Below are positions 1 to 13,800 of a stretch of 64,000 nt of DNA, in pieces. Every line of letters begins with the position of its first letter. Position 1 is the first letter of the stretch. The stretch covers positions 1 through 64,000 of the forward strand of contig QLIY01000157.1 in the NCBI GenBank assembly GCA_003260075.1. Reading direction: 5' to 3'. Origin of the DNA: Phallusia mammillata. Lineage: Eukaryota; Chordata; Ascidiacea; Phlebobranchia; Ascidiidae. Below the pieces are notes generated by a model. That model was not told where the DNA came from. It did no database searches and worked only from the letters and a program-made list of their open reading frames with translations. The position numbers and the translations under genes were made by a program.

Positions 1-250
1 GTTTATTAAGTCAAACAAGACCATAACCTGAGTTTTATGTTTGCATCTAAATAAAGCCTCTATATTTCAAAATCTTTAAATACCGTATACATATGTCATG
101 CTGACCACGGGATTGCACTTCAAAAATATTAAGTGCAGAAATTTCGAAATGTACAAAATGCGCGTTGTCTACTTTACAGAACCGAAAAAGCCCTCAAGCG
201 CTTAGCACTTCATTACGTGTTGAAATGTCAAGTTTGTTGTTACTCGCGGT

Positions 251-1752
251 ATGACTGCGAATCGTGATTTAATAACAGCCTCGAAAAACCTGAAATTTAT
301 CCCGAAGCAATTGGATTTACGCACTGCTGACGGAAATTGCAAAGCAGAAATTAAACGCGTTGAAGGATCACAAAAGTATTTTGGGTTCCTTCGAATTCTT
401 GTAATAATATGCTTGTACTAATGCCCAAGCTTTTTGTCAATTATTTGTACTTTTTTGTGGATAAATTGAACACAATAATGCTGTAACTGCCGCGTGTTCC
501 ACAATTTTTGCCCTCTAACTCATAACTATTCCTGACTGGGTGAGTGTTTCATTGCACTGCTACGATTGCATTGTTGTTAAGAAAGTACTCAAATCGAACC
601 AATATCATAACTTTTGTCTCAAATTTAAATTGTGGTGCATAGCGTCTCACATAGAACTATTTGAAATAGTTATGTTGTTTGTTTATTTGAAGATAAAAAC
701 TAATTTTTGTAACTTTAGGATTTGCAAGCAATGTGTTTTTTCTTGTATTCCGGAAACGATTGTCTGAAAGATGCGTATGCCGCAATCGGTAGAACCTTGA
801 AGAGAAAACGACTGTGGCCCTCCTGGGAAGCTTTATTCGTGGTCATCGCTTGCTGTTGGTGGGATGTCGTTCTGCTGTCCTATGTATCGACGTTTTTCAT
901 TGACACAGTTTGTCCAACTTATGAAAAAATCGATTTCCAAATACAGATTCAACCAAACATTTACCCAACACAAAGAGTACTTTTTGCATCATGTGTGTAC
1001 ACTGCCTTAGTGTTGTTTCTAACCTACTTGTGGTCACAAAACAACTATGTTTGCCTGCCTGCAGCCAGATTTGCTGCCGCACGTACCTTGCACTTTAAAA
1101 GTCAACGGTTGACCGAAAGAGAAGACAATGAAATGAAGAAAGGTGTAATACACAAACTTTGCTTCGTATTATTTTCGATTTAAAAAAGCACAACAATGTG
1201 TGTATTGTTTTTCCCAAGTCCACTGTTGTAAAATCTTATTTTTTTCGAAACTTTGTGGATCTACTGTTTAACGTATTTGTTTCAAACCGAAGTTTGACTA
1301 ACTTCGTCAATATTGCAAAAACTGAGCACGAGCAGACTTTAGCGGTTTTAGGTAACAAAGAATGTTTACCTGGATATGATAGAAACCGAAGTGAAATAAG
1401 TGGTTTTGATTTTTGCAAATTTTTGCTTGCACTTCATTTACTCCCACTTCTAATTCATTTTCTACTCATATCAGCACTCTTGCTGTCCCTCTTTCGGTAC
1501 CGTCACGATTACCAACTTCAGCAATGGTTTCACAACTCCTCTTCTATTTCCGAAGCCGAGATTGGGTTTACGCGGGATCATTTTAAATGTGATCAAAATG
1601 TTGCCGCATTTGTTAAAGATCTAATTGAACAGAATCAAAACAGCATTGAAGAAGACATGAGCACTTTACATGCACAAACTGAACAAACAAACACGTTTCA
1701 CGGGTATGGATCCTTTGTTGTAATTTCAATAGAAGACCAGAAAGATATTTGA
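251..1752 (+). CDS. Three-exon membrane protein, not recognised
   Basis: Exons 251-400, 719-1142 and 1475-1752 join in phase (0, then 1) to a 283-residue protein. The start is the ATG at 251; the second exon follows a clear TTTAG acceptor; the stop is TGA at 1750-1752. The N-terminal 50 residues are basic and polar. Residues about 75-100 form a hydrophobic segment containing the aromatic cluster CCWWDVV, and residues about 125-145 form a second one. These predict two or more membrane spans. The C-terminal ~85 residues after an RYRHDY segment are polar and acidic. I do not recognise the family. The first exon is too short to stand out on its own, so the exon 1 to exon 2 join is the least certain part. 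It could instead be part of a longer gene starting left of the window. Confidence 0.5.
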
Positions 1753-3911
1753 GTAATATTCTTTGTATATTTTTTGATATTTCTAATTGTAATGTGTATT
1801 ACATATTTGCAAACTAAGAGATATTGTTACTTCCCAGTAACTGACCAAAATGATTTTAAATTTAATGCAAATTTTACTTTTGCAAAATGTATTTGGAACA
1901 ACCATCTACTGTTACTGAAAAATGTTTTTACTGAATTGTTGACAACCAGTTTAGCTGTGTTAAATAATAATATATTGTATTCTTTGCTGTACATTATGTT
2001 GTATATTTATAATATGTTGTATATTTTAAACTACTAATTTAGACTGTACCATTCAACAGAAACATTTTTTTATCACTTAAAAAAAATCTCTTTGCAGAAT
2101 AATTAAGGCAGTGAAAGGTAAAATTGTGCCTTTTTTTACAATACTTATTTTCCATCTGTGAATTTTTTTTTGTAGTTAAGCAAATACTTTAAGGAACACA
2201 CACTTGTTTGATATCACAATACCACATGAGTCTGTCACGAACAATCCGCTACTTTTTTATTAATTATAAGAAGTAGATGACCATCTATCATTAATAGTAA
2301 TCAGCCATTGTTCTTATTCTTAAACCAGGCCTTTAGCACAGGTAGTCCTGGTGGAGTGCACTTCCTGAAATTTTAGTACCCCCCCCCCAAGATTACCAGC
2401 CTAGTAACCATATGCGCCAGGCTTTTTATCCGCTTAGTGTGTGCAAACAATGCGAAAGAACAGTCACCGCAATCGTCACAATACAAATTTTGACGTCATA
2501 AACAGTTAGCTTAGTTTAGCTAAACTTATGCGTTAAGTAAGAAATTTTTAATCTGAGCATTTTAGGCGGTTTTAAATGGTATATATAGGATATAAACCTA
2601 ATTCTTTACACCAGTTATTTTATGACAAAAAAACAAGCAAGCAATTGGCCGCCGTTGGTGAAATACTATGCGGCCCCCTGAGATTAAGAACGTTTGAATG
2701 CGGCCCTTGCACTGAAAAGTTTGCCCACCCCTGTTATAGAGTGTGCTACTTACCCCCCCCCCAAGAACGTTTGAATGCGGCCCTTGCACTGAAAAGTTTG
2801 CCCACCCCTGCTCTAGAATTTATTGCAAATTGTAATTTTGCAAAATATATTTGGTAAAACCATCTATTACTGAAAAATCTTTTTATTTAATTGTTGACAA
2901 CCAGTTTAGCTGTGTTAAATAATAATATTTTGTGTATTTTGCTGTATATTATGTTGTACATTTATAATATGTTGCATATTTTAAACTACTATTTTAGAAT
3001 GTACCATTTAACAGATACACTTTTTGATCAGATCAAAAAAATCTCTTTGCAGAATGAACAAGGCAGTTAAAGATAAAATCGTGCGTATTGTATTTTACTA
3101 TATTTATTTTCAATTTTTTTGAAGTTAAGTAAATACTTTAAGGAACACACACTTGTTTGATATCCCAATACCACATAAGTCTGTCACGAAAAATCCGCTA
3201 CTTTTTTTATTAATTACAAGAAGTAGATGATCATCTATCATTAAAAGTAATCAGCCATTGTTCTTATTCTTAAAACAGGGCTTTAGCACAGTCCTGGTGG
3301 AGCGCACTTCCTGAAATGTTAGTTTAGCTAATATTATATCCATTGTTCCTACTAGTTTTGAAGAGGATACTTTGTACAGATTCTGCAATACACTTTGCAT
3401 GATGGATAAATAACTGTACCTAAAACACTCAGCCATTTGTACCCAGCATGGTAAAAAAAACTCTTTGGCTTTCAAATGCAAATTGTTGATTTTTACCTTA
3501 AGTCTTTGAAATAAATACACACATGGGTAGCATAACATATTCATTTTAGTAACATTCCTTTTACCCCATGTACAATATAACAACTTACTGTATATGTTGC
3601 ATAAATGCATGACATATATCATTTTATGCGAAGACTCAGAAAGTGTAGCAAGCAGTGGTAAAAATGTGCAAGTATAAATAAGCCACAAAATAACCAATAA
3701 AACACAGTTTGGTAAAGAATTGAAAATGCTTACAAGATTGGTTGAACCAATTAAGTCTCTTGTAGTCTTCCAAACAAAGTAGTTAACTGCAGTCACACAA
3801 TGAAAACCTTCAGTTTGACATTAAAAACATGATTACTGACAATTCTAGATAACTTTGTAAAAAAATATTTAAGTATAACAATTTAACAACTATTTAAATG
3901 CAATTTTAACA
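1753..3911. repeat. Intergenic; diverged direct duplication around 1860-2380 and 2820-3330
   Basis: No gene is supported here. The segment from about 1860 to 2380 reappears, clearly diverged, at about 2820-3330 (shared landmarks: ACTACTATTT/ACTACTAATTT, GGAACACACACTTGTTTGATATC, the closing TCCTGGTGGAG). Between the copies are poly-C runs of ten at 2379-2388 and 2753-2762, the second followed by a copy of 2695-2733. A hAT-like end, TTGCCCACCCCTG, occurs at about 2721-2733 and again near 2798-2810. Confidence 0.6.
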
Positions 3912-4688
3912 TTAAACAAATGTTTCACTTATAGCTGGTTGAAAATTAGTTTTTTTGTGTTTTCCTTGCTTAAAGTGCATGCATAAAACATGCCTTCGGT
4001 AGTTGGTCTTTAATGAAAAACTTTTCTCACAAATATTGCATTTGTATGGTTTTTCACCAGAATGGGCTCTCATATGCAGCTTAAGACAGTAAGGTGATTT
4101 AAAGTTGCGCTGACATTTTGGACAAGAATGCTTTAGGATTTTAAAATGTACAAATTTTTGATGAATAGACAACCCCTGCTTGCTGGTGAAGTTCTTCGCA
4201 CAAAAATCACAGGTATATTGCTCCCGTTGGTTTGTGTGGATTGCACCATGCACACGCAAAGCACGTATTGTTGTGAACATTTTTTCACATATTTCACACT
4301 TGTGAAAAACTTTGGGTTGGTGAGTGCGTTTCTTGTGAGCATGAAGGCTGTCCTTGGTAGCATATTCTTTGTTACAAATGTCACATGTCACTCCTTGGCG
4401 TACAAAAATGTGATTTTTTTGGTGCTTTTGTCCATAGTTTTTGCTACTAAACAGTTTGTCACAAATAGTACATTTGTAGGGCTTTTCACCAGAATGTATC
4501 GCCATGTGATTTTTGAGTTCATAGGTATATCTGAATGTTTTTTCACAAGTATCACAACGATGTGGCTTCAACTTCTCATGAATCATTACAATATGTTTTC
4601 TCAGTGAGCCATTGTTTGCAAGAAGTTTTCCACACAGTAAGCATTTCATTTTCTTGCAATTTGTGGACGAGGAACCATCAGTTGCCAT
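3912..4688 (-). CDS. C2H2 zinc-finger protein, eight fingers
   Basis: Single-exon reading frame of 258 residues from ATG at 4688 (good context, AAAATGG) to TAA at 3912. An in-frame upstream ATG at 4718 would add ten residues. Eight consecutive fingers of the C-x2-C-x12-H-x3/4/5-H type can be counted, from about residue 15 (MKCLLCGK) to residue 240 (YKCNICEKSF). Two linkers are canonical SGEKPYKC (after fingers 2 and 7); the others are shorter or irregular. This implies a nuclear sequence-specific DNA-binding factor; no KRAB, BTB or SCAN domain is present. The 5' leader appears to start after a TTTGCAG acceptor near 4754, so a non-coding upstream exon is likely. That leader is repeated at 4781-4867 behind a C10 run, which I treat as an assembly overlap. 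Paralogue identity cannot be given. Confidence 0.85.
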   Translation of the reverse strand: MATDGSSSTNCKKMKCLLCGKLLANNGSLRKHIVMIHEKLKPHRCDTCEKTFRYTYELKNHMAIHSGEKPYKCTICDKLFSSKNYGQKHQKNHIFVRQGVTCDICNKEYATKDSLHAHKKRTHQPKVFHKCEICEKMFTTIRALRVHGAIHTNQREQYTCDFCAKNFTSKQGLSIHQKFVHFKILKHSCPKCQRNFKSPYCLKLHMRAHSGEKPYKCNICEKSFSLKTNYRRHVLCMHFKQGKHKKTNFQPAISETFV

Positions 4689-4869
4689 TTTCTTGTGAAA
4701 AACTAAATTGGGCAACATGTATACGCAAATGTTCGACAATAACTATCAAAATCTGCAAAGTTATGTAAAACCCCCCCCCCTTGCCATTTTCTTGTGAAAA
4801 ACTAAATTGGGCAACATGTATACGCAAACGTTCGACAATGACTATCAAAATCTGCAAAGTTGTGTAAAC
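4682..4869. repeat. C10 junction with overlapping duplicate
   Basis: Ten C at 4771-4780 separate two near-identical copies of the zinc-finger gene leader (4682-4770 and 4781-4869). A single N follows at 4870. Read as two overlapping contig ends. Confidence 0.8.
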
Positions 4870-5275
4870 NTGAATCAATATGGTCATAAATTTTGATTTT
4901 GTAAATAACTTAAAAAGTTGATCTGATTGAAGAAAACCGTAATGATTTTTGAAATCAGCACCCCAAAATTAGTCAATATCAGTTTTAACATTAAAGACAC
5001 CAAAAATTGTGTTGGCCAGTGATAATTATCACTGATATTGGGCCATTCAAGTTGAACATTTTTGCTGGTATCATTAAATTGGCTTGTCGTACTTTCGTTT
5101 TAGGACATGTTACTGCTTTTCTACTGAAACAAATATTTCTGCTTTTTTGTGTATCCTTACAATGCGCCAAACTATCCGGCAGGGTTTCTTTCGGTGGTTT
5201 CTTTTCCTGTCGAAACCCACCCTCTTTCCCTAATACGGGTGGTTACCCCACTTTCTTGTGAGCCCTAGTCACTTA

Positions 5276-5464
5276 ACGCCTTGTAATGACGGTGTAGCTG
5301 CAGCGCGTTTTAGTTCTCATCTACCAATTGTGTCCGACACTTTTATGCGCTCCATAACGTTTCAACGTTGCGCAGCTATTTCCGACTTGGTGATTGTTTA
5401 AGTGCAATTGTGTCGCTATGTTGTCTTTCACCAAGCGAAATAAACTCAACTCAACCCAACTAAG
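5276..5464 (+). repeat. SINE-like element, (AACTC)n tail family, copy 1
   Basis: Starts near GACGGTGTAGCTGCAGCGCG, contains CAATTGTGTCGCTATG and ACCAAGCGAAATAAACTC, and ends in a short AACTC/AACCC repeat. The same landmarks occur at 55508-55690 (+), 27415-27600 (-), diverged at 18440-18600 (-), and partly at 5480-5700. No tRNA box A/B is obvious, so the RNA parent is unclear. Confidence 0.65.
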
Positions 5465-5976
5465 CTATCGTCACATAATGCCTTATAGTACAGTGTAGTA
5501 AGATGCATTTAGCTAACTGTTGTGCCCTCTACTGTTTTACACTCCATACCGTTTCAGTGTGGCGCAGCTATTTCCTGCTTGGTAATTGTGTGGAGGATCT
5601 GGCTGTTTCCTATTCATGATTGGGTGACACGTGACTTGACAGGGTGTTCAGGCCTATTGTTCCGGTATAGTTTCGTTCCATTCGAGTCCAATACACTCAA
5701 CTTATAATTGACAGCACTGTGACCAAGACATCCCGTCCCCTGAAGCATTGTTTCCCTATCGTTTCAAGTTATGGCATACTGTGCAAAGAATATTTTTTAC
5801 TTTGTTATGATGGCAGCGGTCGCCTTGGGTAACTAGTTTGATTAAATTTTGTTCTATGTCGTTACCGCGAATATTTTCGATATGATAGCTGTATTCTTTA
5901 AAACAAAAAAAATATTTTCAGCCACGCCAAAAAATGTCTCTTGCTGCATCAATTTTTGAGAAACAACGGTCTAATC

Positions 5977-6443
5977 CAGGGGTCACAAATTTTTTCTCAC
6001 AGCGGGCCGGACAATTTTAGTACACACGCGCGAGGACCGCATTGCTTACAACTTTTCTATGCAGGAACTCGCGAGGCAGTTTTGACAGGAAAAACTTATT
6101 TTCTTCCACAATGCTATAAAAAAGTGTCTCATATCTACCAACTACTGCTCCTTCATATTTAATCGCAGGTAACAACAGAATGCAATTGTTTGCTCACAAT
6201 TACTATTCTTTGCTCTTGTCTGTGACGTTGCAAACTGCTTTTCGATCATGCCTTTTAAACCTGTAAGACCAGGTAATTTTTTTTTACTAGAATCCATTTT
6301 GCTGGTTTGCGCAATTTTAACGTATTATGTTACGAAATGTTCCATACGCTTTGTTCAACCTAAAAAACCTTCGCGGGAAGGATAAAATGACGCCAAGCGC
6401 CGGATCCGGCCCGCTGGCCGTAGGCCTAGTTTGGTGACCCCTG
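5977..6443 (+). mobile_element. hAT-type non-autonomous element (467 bp)
   Basis: Terminal inverted repeats CAGGGGTCACAAA and TTTGGTGACCCCTG, flanked on both sides by the identical 8-bp target duplication GTCTAATC (5969-5976 and 6444-6451). CAGGGGT ends with an 8-bp duplication are diagnostic of hAT transposons. No transposase frame is present. Confidence 0.9.
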
Positions 6444-7825
6444 GTCTAATCTAAGCTGCGAGTTGATCCAACTGCGCACTATAATAAAAAATCTATTCTG
6501 CGTCGAAAATAAAATGCGACGTAGGCAGTAAATTAATTAGATAAATAACATGCTGCTCACAGTTTACCTATAGAGCTTTAGCTTCACATACATAAAATGG
6601 AGCATTGAATTATAGCTTGCCCACCGTTAATAGCATATATGCACAACAGTTTTTCATATTAAACCTGTAACAGGTAACCATCTACGTTACCTCTTCCCGT
6701 TTCCCTATCAAGCCGGCCGACGTATAACCTGGGTCATTTCCGCTTCATACAATGCATCGGTAACCTTTACCTGACAATTACGTGACTTACTGATTGAAAA
6801 TCTACGGCTTAAAGTATTTTCCTTATAATAGATTACTGTGCTTGCCTACACTCATCACCGAACGACCCCTAGAAACACGCAAATGTGGTATTCCCTTATG
6901 CGTGAAAACGTATCGCCTTTTGAACTGTCGGGTCCACCTATAATGCCATATAGCTGCAGCACGTTCTGCTTGGCGAAGCGTATCTGGCACGTAGATTTTG
7001 TATAGCTTTTGTTCTATAACATGTTAAAGATTAACAATTCAAACCTGTACAAATTAGGACGTGCCAAATTTCAAAATTAACTTTCATGTTACATGTTGCA
7101 TTTCATAGTTTTTGAAAATTCGCATATTTTTTTCCGTTGTTAATTGCTACATGCAGTGCGATTTGCTCGCTGTAACAATGCGACCTGAACTTGAGGACGT
7201 ATTGGTACCATATAAAATTTTAATATAACGTTGTTTTCTCTCATTAAAACATAACTTTGTCATCAAATATTTCATCCAAAACAAGCTGCAGGGAAGTTTT
7301 ACTTTTGTTACATTTACTGTAACTGCATTACAAATTTAAATCAGCTACTGAATGTACGTTAATTCAAATATATGATGCTGTATAAAGCGGGTTTGAATGT
7401 CTGACGTAAAGGATGCGCCATTTGTACACAATGGCGCATGATTATTAATTTCCATGTAAAGCCAAGCGAACCATGGTTTACGTGCGCTATATGCAGAACT
7501 ACTGCAATAACATATCCTTATGGATACGTGCACGCGGAAGTCGCTACAACGAATAACTTGTGTAACCTTTTTGTATTGTTTGTATTTCCTGTATATAATC
7601 GCATTATTTAAAAAGTTAATCGAACATTGCCATTGAATTATGAAGGCACGAGTATCACGCATTAGATCCGTCACGAGATCAGATGTAATCGCATCATAGG
7701 ATTATTTGCATAAAAATTGACTCCGAAAGCCAATATAGTATATCCGATCGCACCCTAAACCTTGCATATAAGGCCTGTGCTGTTACAAGAGGTTACCAGA
7801 ATTACTGAAATACAGAAGTGTAGTT

Positions 7826-10800
7826 ATGCCTCAAAACGTAGACAATGAAGACGTTAGTTTCAATCAAAACGACCAGTTGTCCGTTGAGGTTAGTGGTGAT
7901 GGCTATCAAGAATTGATAGAGGATCAACCGGTAGATTCTTTGTACCCTTACGGAGCCCTTCATGTCGACGACGGTGTACAAAAGAAGCACAGTAAAGAAT
8001 CAAGTACTCGGAAAGTAAAAGTTGGAAAGCGTAATTTTGAAGTAGTGGAAGTCAAACAACATCGTCCACAGCCGAAAATCGTGAATGATCGAATGCAAAA
8101 CACAAGAGCTTTTGATAACTTGCCGCAAACGCATACAGGAACTGCAATGGCATACCCAGAACATGAATTGCCCCTGAAAGCGGTCCAACCCATCGGCCGA
8201 CCCAAGCGCCGACGTCGCCGTGCAAATTCCATCGGTTCTTTGCCGGCTTCGACGATATCGGCTTTTTCAGCCTTTTCTCGTCGTGCTGATGAACAACCGC
8301 CTCCTAAGAGAACCAAAGCACAGATGGTTTTAAACAGTAGCATTATGTTTGGCCGGGAATTTTGTTATGCCGTGGAAGCTGGTCTCACTACACCGATTCT
8401 TCTTAGCATCGGTTTGCCGTCCAACATGTACAGTTTGGTTTGGGTGATTAGCCCGATTCTCGGTTTTGTTTTGCAGCCTGTAATTGGAAGCGTGAGTGAC
8501 AGGTAAGGGGTTAACCGTGGGTAAATGTTACAACAGAATACAGGAATCAACCTTTGCTACAGGGCAGTGACCAACGGATTTGTCCTCTTTTGATTTCATT
8601 TGAATAAGACAGAAACTGACAATGCCTTTTAAGTAGGCGAAATTTATATTGCTGCTTTAAAAATAAAAGATAACGGTGATCGTGTAACAAACTTTTTGCG
8701 TTATTTTAATTGGGCAAAACGCAATGATATTTATACAATCCTGTTTTATAAGGTACAGTTCATACTTGGGGGAGTTAGAGATTAAAATGACTATATAAAC
8801 TATGGTTTCACAAAATATAAACTTGTTTAATGTATTTTACTACTATTTCTACGGAAACATTATTCATTCAAAGCTGCACTTCCAACGCTTTTGTATATCA
8901 ACTGTCAAGTAGGCTATGTAAAGGAATTGATCAAAATACTAAACTTAAAGAAAGCTAACTTATTACCTAAAAAATGTGTACAAATAACACGCGTTTAAAA
9001 ATTAAACATTGACTTGGGTTAATAGATGCACCGTAGTAAATATAGCGTAAAATGAAGATTTATTTCACGTTTGTTTTTGCTACAATTTAATAAAACAACG
9101 TTGTGTCTTTTTTTCCAGATGCAAGTGTCGCTGGGGAAGACGGCGTCCGTTTATTTTGGGCCTTACTTTGCTTCTTCTTATTGGAGTCACTTTATTTTTG
9201 AACGGGGAACACATCGTGTCATACTTCGATGCTGAAAACATCCGTCGGGGTCAGGATACAAGGTGAGCTGTGACGTAAATCCCATTTAAATAACGTCAAT
9301 GTCTGTTAATTAAGTTAATTTGTGTTGTTGGTTGCCATTTGTGACTTTAATTTAAAAAGGTTAATTTAAGTAAGTTTTAAAAGTTCCCTAACTAATTGCA
9401 TTTTCTATAATTCGACATATCTCGTGCAATCATATGACACATTTTTACCGGAAAACCCAAGAAATTTACAAATAGTTGGTGAAGATTTAGGTTTCTTTCG
9501 ATTAACAACATTTTCTGCCGTTGTTTAAAATTTAAACCCAACACAAAATATTTTAAAACAGTTCCTTATTTTATTTTTGTCATCCAAATACACATATAAT
9601 TTGTCTCATGAAATCCCATTTCACAGCGACAAAGCGTCGAATTAAAATCATTACTTTTGCTTTCAGGAATTTCGTGATAGCGGCGATTGCTATCACCATA
9701 ACTGGTGTGGTGATATTTGACTTTAGCGCTGATTTCATTGAAGGTCCGATCCGAGCTTACGCGATGGATGTTTGCAACGAAGAAGACGTAAAAGTTTGTC
9801 TACTTTATCAAGCTATTTTCACTGGTGAGTTCATACATTTTCCGTCTCGAATCCTATGTAGTGGCCACCTTAGTTGAGCCAACTGAAAGTTATGGCATCT
9901 GGGAATGCAATGTAGACAGTTGCGTATCAAAGAACATATAGTATTTAACTTTCGTTTTCCCTAACAGGAGTTGGTGGTGCCTTCGGTTACGCCAGTGGTG
10001 GGATTTCATGGACAAATGACACATTTCTGGGTCGATTCTTTCCCACAGACAGACAAGTGGTTTACGCAGCGTCAGCAATCGTTTTCGTCATCTGCTGTAT
10101 CATGAATATTCTCAGTATCCCAGAAAAACCCTTGGTAAGTTTCATACCTAATGAAAAGACATCTTGACACATTTCGATACTTTTCGTCACACGAAGATTT
10201 GCCTTTTATCCAGTGGTGGGATTCAAATTTTTTGTCAGTCGGTACTATCACAAAATTCATATTTTTCAGCCAGTTCTGTTACAAACAATCCATTGACAGT
10301 AACTGGTAATGCTAACCGGTTCGCTGATCTCATAAAATTTCGTGAAACGGTTCTATAGAACCGGTGCGAACCGGCCGAGTCCCACCACTGTTTTTATCAA
10401 ATTGATATGGTTTTGGTTTATGCTGCATCAAACTAGTTACAAAAATACTTATGCCTTCGTCGAAGCTGAAGCTTGGCATTCTGAATTTTGGCTCTCAGAT
10501 TTTATTTAGTAGCCATCATCCACTAAAAACACTAAGATAAACTTTCTGCTTATTAATTTCTTTTCATTCTTGTAATTTAAAAATAAGGGCCAAATTCCAC
10601 CAAAAAAGTTTTTCTCAACTATTTTACCTCTAGGAACCCAAGAAAAACAAAAGCAACCAGCAAACCCGACGGGCGATCTTACCCAGCTCACGTTCCAACT
10701 CTTCCAGTAATTGGCAAAAACGAGGCGGCGACGTCAATCACAACTACAACAGCGTGGGAAACCGGAAGCCGGAAGATGACGTAGAAGGCGCCGTTCTCCA

Positions 10801-13800
10801 CTCTCTGATGAAAAGCAAACGAAACAAACTGTTCGAAGACTACGAAACCATGGCAACGGAAAGCCAGGCGAAGACACGTAAATCCGACTCAGGTGCGCCG
10901 CGTAGTGGAAAGTCACGCTCACGGCGGGTTTCGGCCTCCAAAAAACATTCCGCTAGGGTGCACTCAAGAGCCGGTAAGCAAAGATCAAGCTCAAGCCGTC
11001 GAAAGTCAAAATCTAAAACAGGGGGATTCCATGCGTACGGGACTTTTGCTGCTGACGAAGTTTACCCCGTTTTTGACCCCTCTGTGCAACCGTCGGCTCC
11101 ACCTCACCCCGACTACACGATTGGTTACCAGTTTCAACAGCCGCTAGGTGGGGTTAGCAAGCACGCATCTGATGTTCTGGCGGCTAGGAGAGTATTTCCG
11201 AGTGTTGAGTACGAAGAGTTTAACAACGATGATATTAGCTCTTCAGGTATTAAAAATATCACATAAAAATTTACTTTGGAAGATATAAATGTTTTTTTTT
11301 TAGTTTACCGTAAAAACTAATTTTATTGCTTATTCAAATAGAATCAAAACAGAACATTAATAAACATAATTGGAGAATAAACATACAATAGTTGACATAC
11401 AAACACATTCATCAAGTCAACCACACTGCACACACCAACTGCAACTGAACAGACAAAGTACAAGATCATGCATTGTGCCACTTGCCACATGGCAGAATCA
11501 GTCATGCATCAAACTCAGTCAGGCATAAATAAAGAGCAACTATTGAATTCAGCTGGGGACAAATTTTAATCTAACATTTAAGTTACAATCTTCGAATTTA
11601 GTTTTGCCATTAAAGCACGATTTGTTGTTAATTAACCGACGGTAGGTGGCCAAACCATGTAAAATCATAAAGTGATTAAAATGCCGAGCGTAAATATGTG
11701 TTAGAGCACAACAGATATTGAAAAAGAACTTATGTTGATAATAATAAATAACCGAAGAATTATTTTTGAAAGACTCGGATTATTCAATGGATGAAATGAT
11801 GAATCACAACAAGATATCACCTTACGCCGATGCGGACCCAGGGAAAGTCCCTTTACCCAACCGGGGCAAGGACGACGGGTGGAGAGGGATTGTGGCAAAG
11901 AAAAAGCTCTTCCCTGACTACAAGACCACCACGGAGGACGAGGAGTCACTCTTGGACTCGGAGCACTTTCAGAAGAAGTTGGAGCGTCGTAGCAGAGGAA
12001 ATGGTTCCTCAGGGAGCAAAGAAGAGCAATCGGCGGAGGTCGGAGGCATCGGAAGCCTTATTAGGTCAATACGGACAATGCCGAAGGAATTAAAGTAAGT
12101 GGGTCTAATGCAGAGTTGTATATTGAATCGAACTTTTCCGTTTGAATTCTGGCATATTAACGTCTTTTTTTACTGTATATTAATGAGAGCTTTCTGGTCT
12201 AATTCGGGCTTTATTTTAACAAATCAAATCAGGCCTGATGTGGCCTTCATATCACTGATGATTGGAATCAGCATTTGCCAAAACGTTTGAAAAATAAGCA
12301 TGTCGCTTATTGCGTCTATTTGGGTCGTTATTTTCACCATTAAATTAGGGCTAGCTTAAGGCTCGTACTTTCGGGTTCGGACTTTGATTTTAGCCCTGCT
12401 TATTAATCCAGTTTATTTGCAGCCTTTAAAATCCTTCATGTGTGAGATGATATCAAGTTAGTTTTAAGACCGATCCAATGTTTAAATATTTAAGCCCGAA
12501 AACTAATCGGTTTCACAAGCCTGAATTTTCCACATTCGTGCAAACTAAAATAACGAAGTAAACATGTCAAAGTTGGATTTGGGCCCAAATTTGCCTTGTT
12601 TGTTAAGGTACCTGCAAAACTTTTAATAGGAGATATAAAAAACTAACTTGGCCACAATACAAGAAGAAGCCGTTTAAATGCGTTTCGATTTAACTTTGCA
12701 GATATTTGTGTGTTTGTCATTTTCTCGGCTGGATTGCCTTCTTATGCATGGCGCTCTTCTTTACCGACTTCGTGGGTCAAGTTGTGATGCAGGGGGATCC
12801 CCGTGCTCCCCGCAACAGCCGGCAATCCGAGTTGTACAAGAGAGGAGTGGAGATTGGAAATTGGGGCCTCACCATCAATGCTGCAGCGTCTGCTTTATAC
12901 TGTGGTAAATATGATTTTGTAATTGTCGCTGCGATTCTCAAATTGGGCGACTGAACATAATACAGCAACTAGAGAAATTGGGGCATATATCACTTTTAGA
13001 GGCAAACTTAAGGCAAGATGGTAGGATGTCTTCGCATTATTACTGAGTAATACTAACTTCATGATCTGGTATAAAGGCATAAGCCTCAACCGTCATCGTG
13101 TTTTTTGTCATTGGACGGGTGCTCTAAATCAACAAACTATCAAGTTATAGGTACAGAAAAAGTTTAAGAAACACTAGTTTAGAGTGTAGATCAACCATCG
13201 TCCCTTAGTCACAGTAATTGTTTAGCCCAAATAAGAGCTATCCCCAAAGGTGGTTTAATCGATGTGTATCAGCCGATAATGCACTGAAGCAAATAAAACA
13301 CTTTTTGACAAGACGTAAAAACTGTCTCTTTTTGACCCTGTTGTTACTTTTTTTGGTCTAAACTGAACAGTCCGTATTAGGTGAGCGTCTCTATTATGAT
13401 ACAGGGTTATCTCTGTTACTTTCATCTCGTTATATATTAGCATTTTCCGCATGTGAACAATTGCTATGGCCATCTTTGCGAAAGTGAACATACAAACCAT
13501 GCCAACTTATTAAAGTCTGCTGTCAATAGTAACACATGCATCCATCATTTTTAATTCTAGCTGCTCTGAAGCCTCTGATTCGTCGGTTTGGGTCACGTGC
13601 AATGTACGTCTTCGGCTACCTCGCTTTCGGTGTTGGATCTGGTGTAGTGGCATTGTTCCCCAACACATACGTGGTTCTGTGTCTGTCGTCAGCCATCGGT
13701 GTGATGTCGGCCACCCTCTATACCTTACCGTATCTACTGGTCTCACAGTATCATGAAACATACAAGGTAATGTGACTACTTGTTTTCTTTTTTTATTTAG

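Larger units (their letters stand above)
4890..7825. other. Intergenic region with SINE-like copies and a hAT element
   Basis: No coding exon is convincing here. It holds a SINE-like copy at 5276-5464, a partial one at 5480-5700 and a complete hAT-type element at 5977-6443. The last ~1 kb before 7826 probably contains the promoter and 5' leader of the SLC45 gene, but no element can be fixed. Confidence 0.6.

Noticed and set aside
3251-3796. Open minus-strand frame of 181 codons downstream of the zinc-finger gene
   Set aside because: Composition is that of AT-rich noise, there is no domain, and it runs into the diverged duplication. It is more likely 3' UTR or intergenic.
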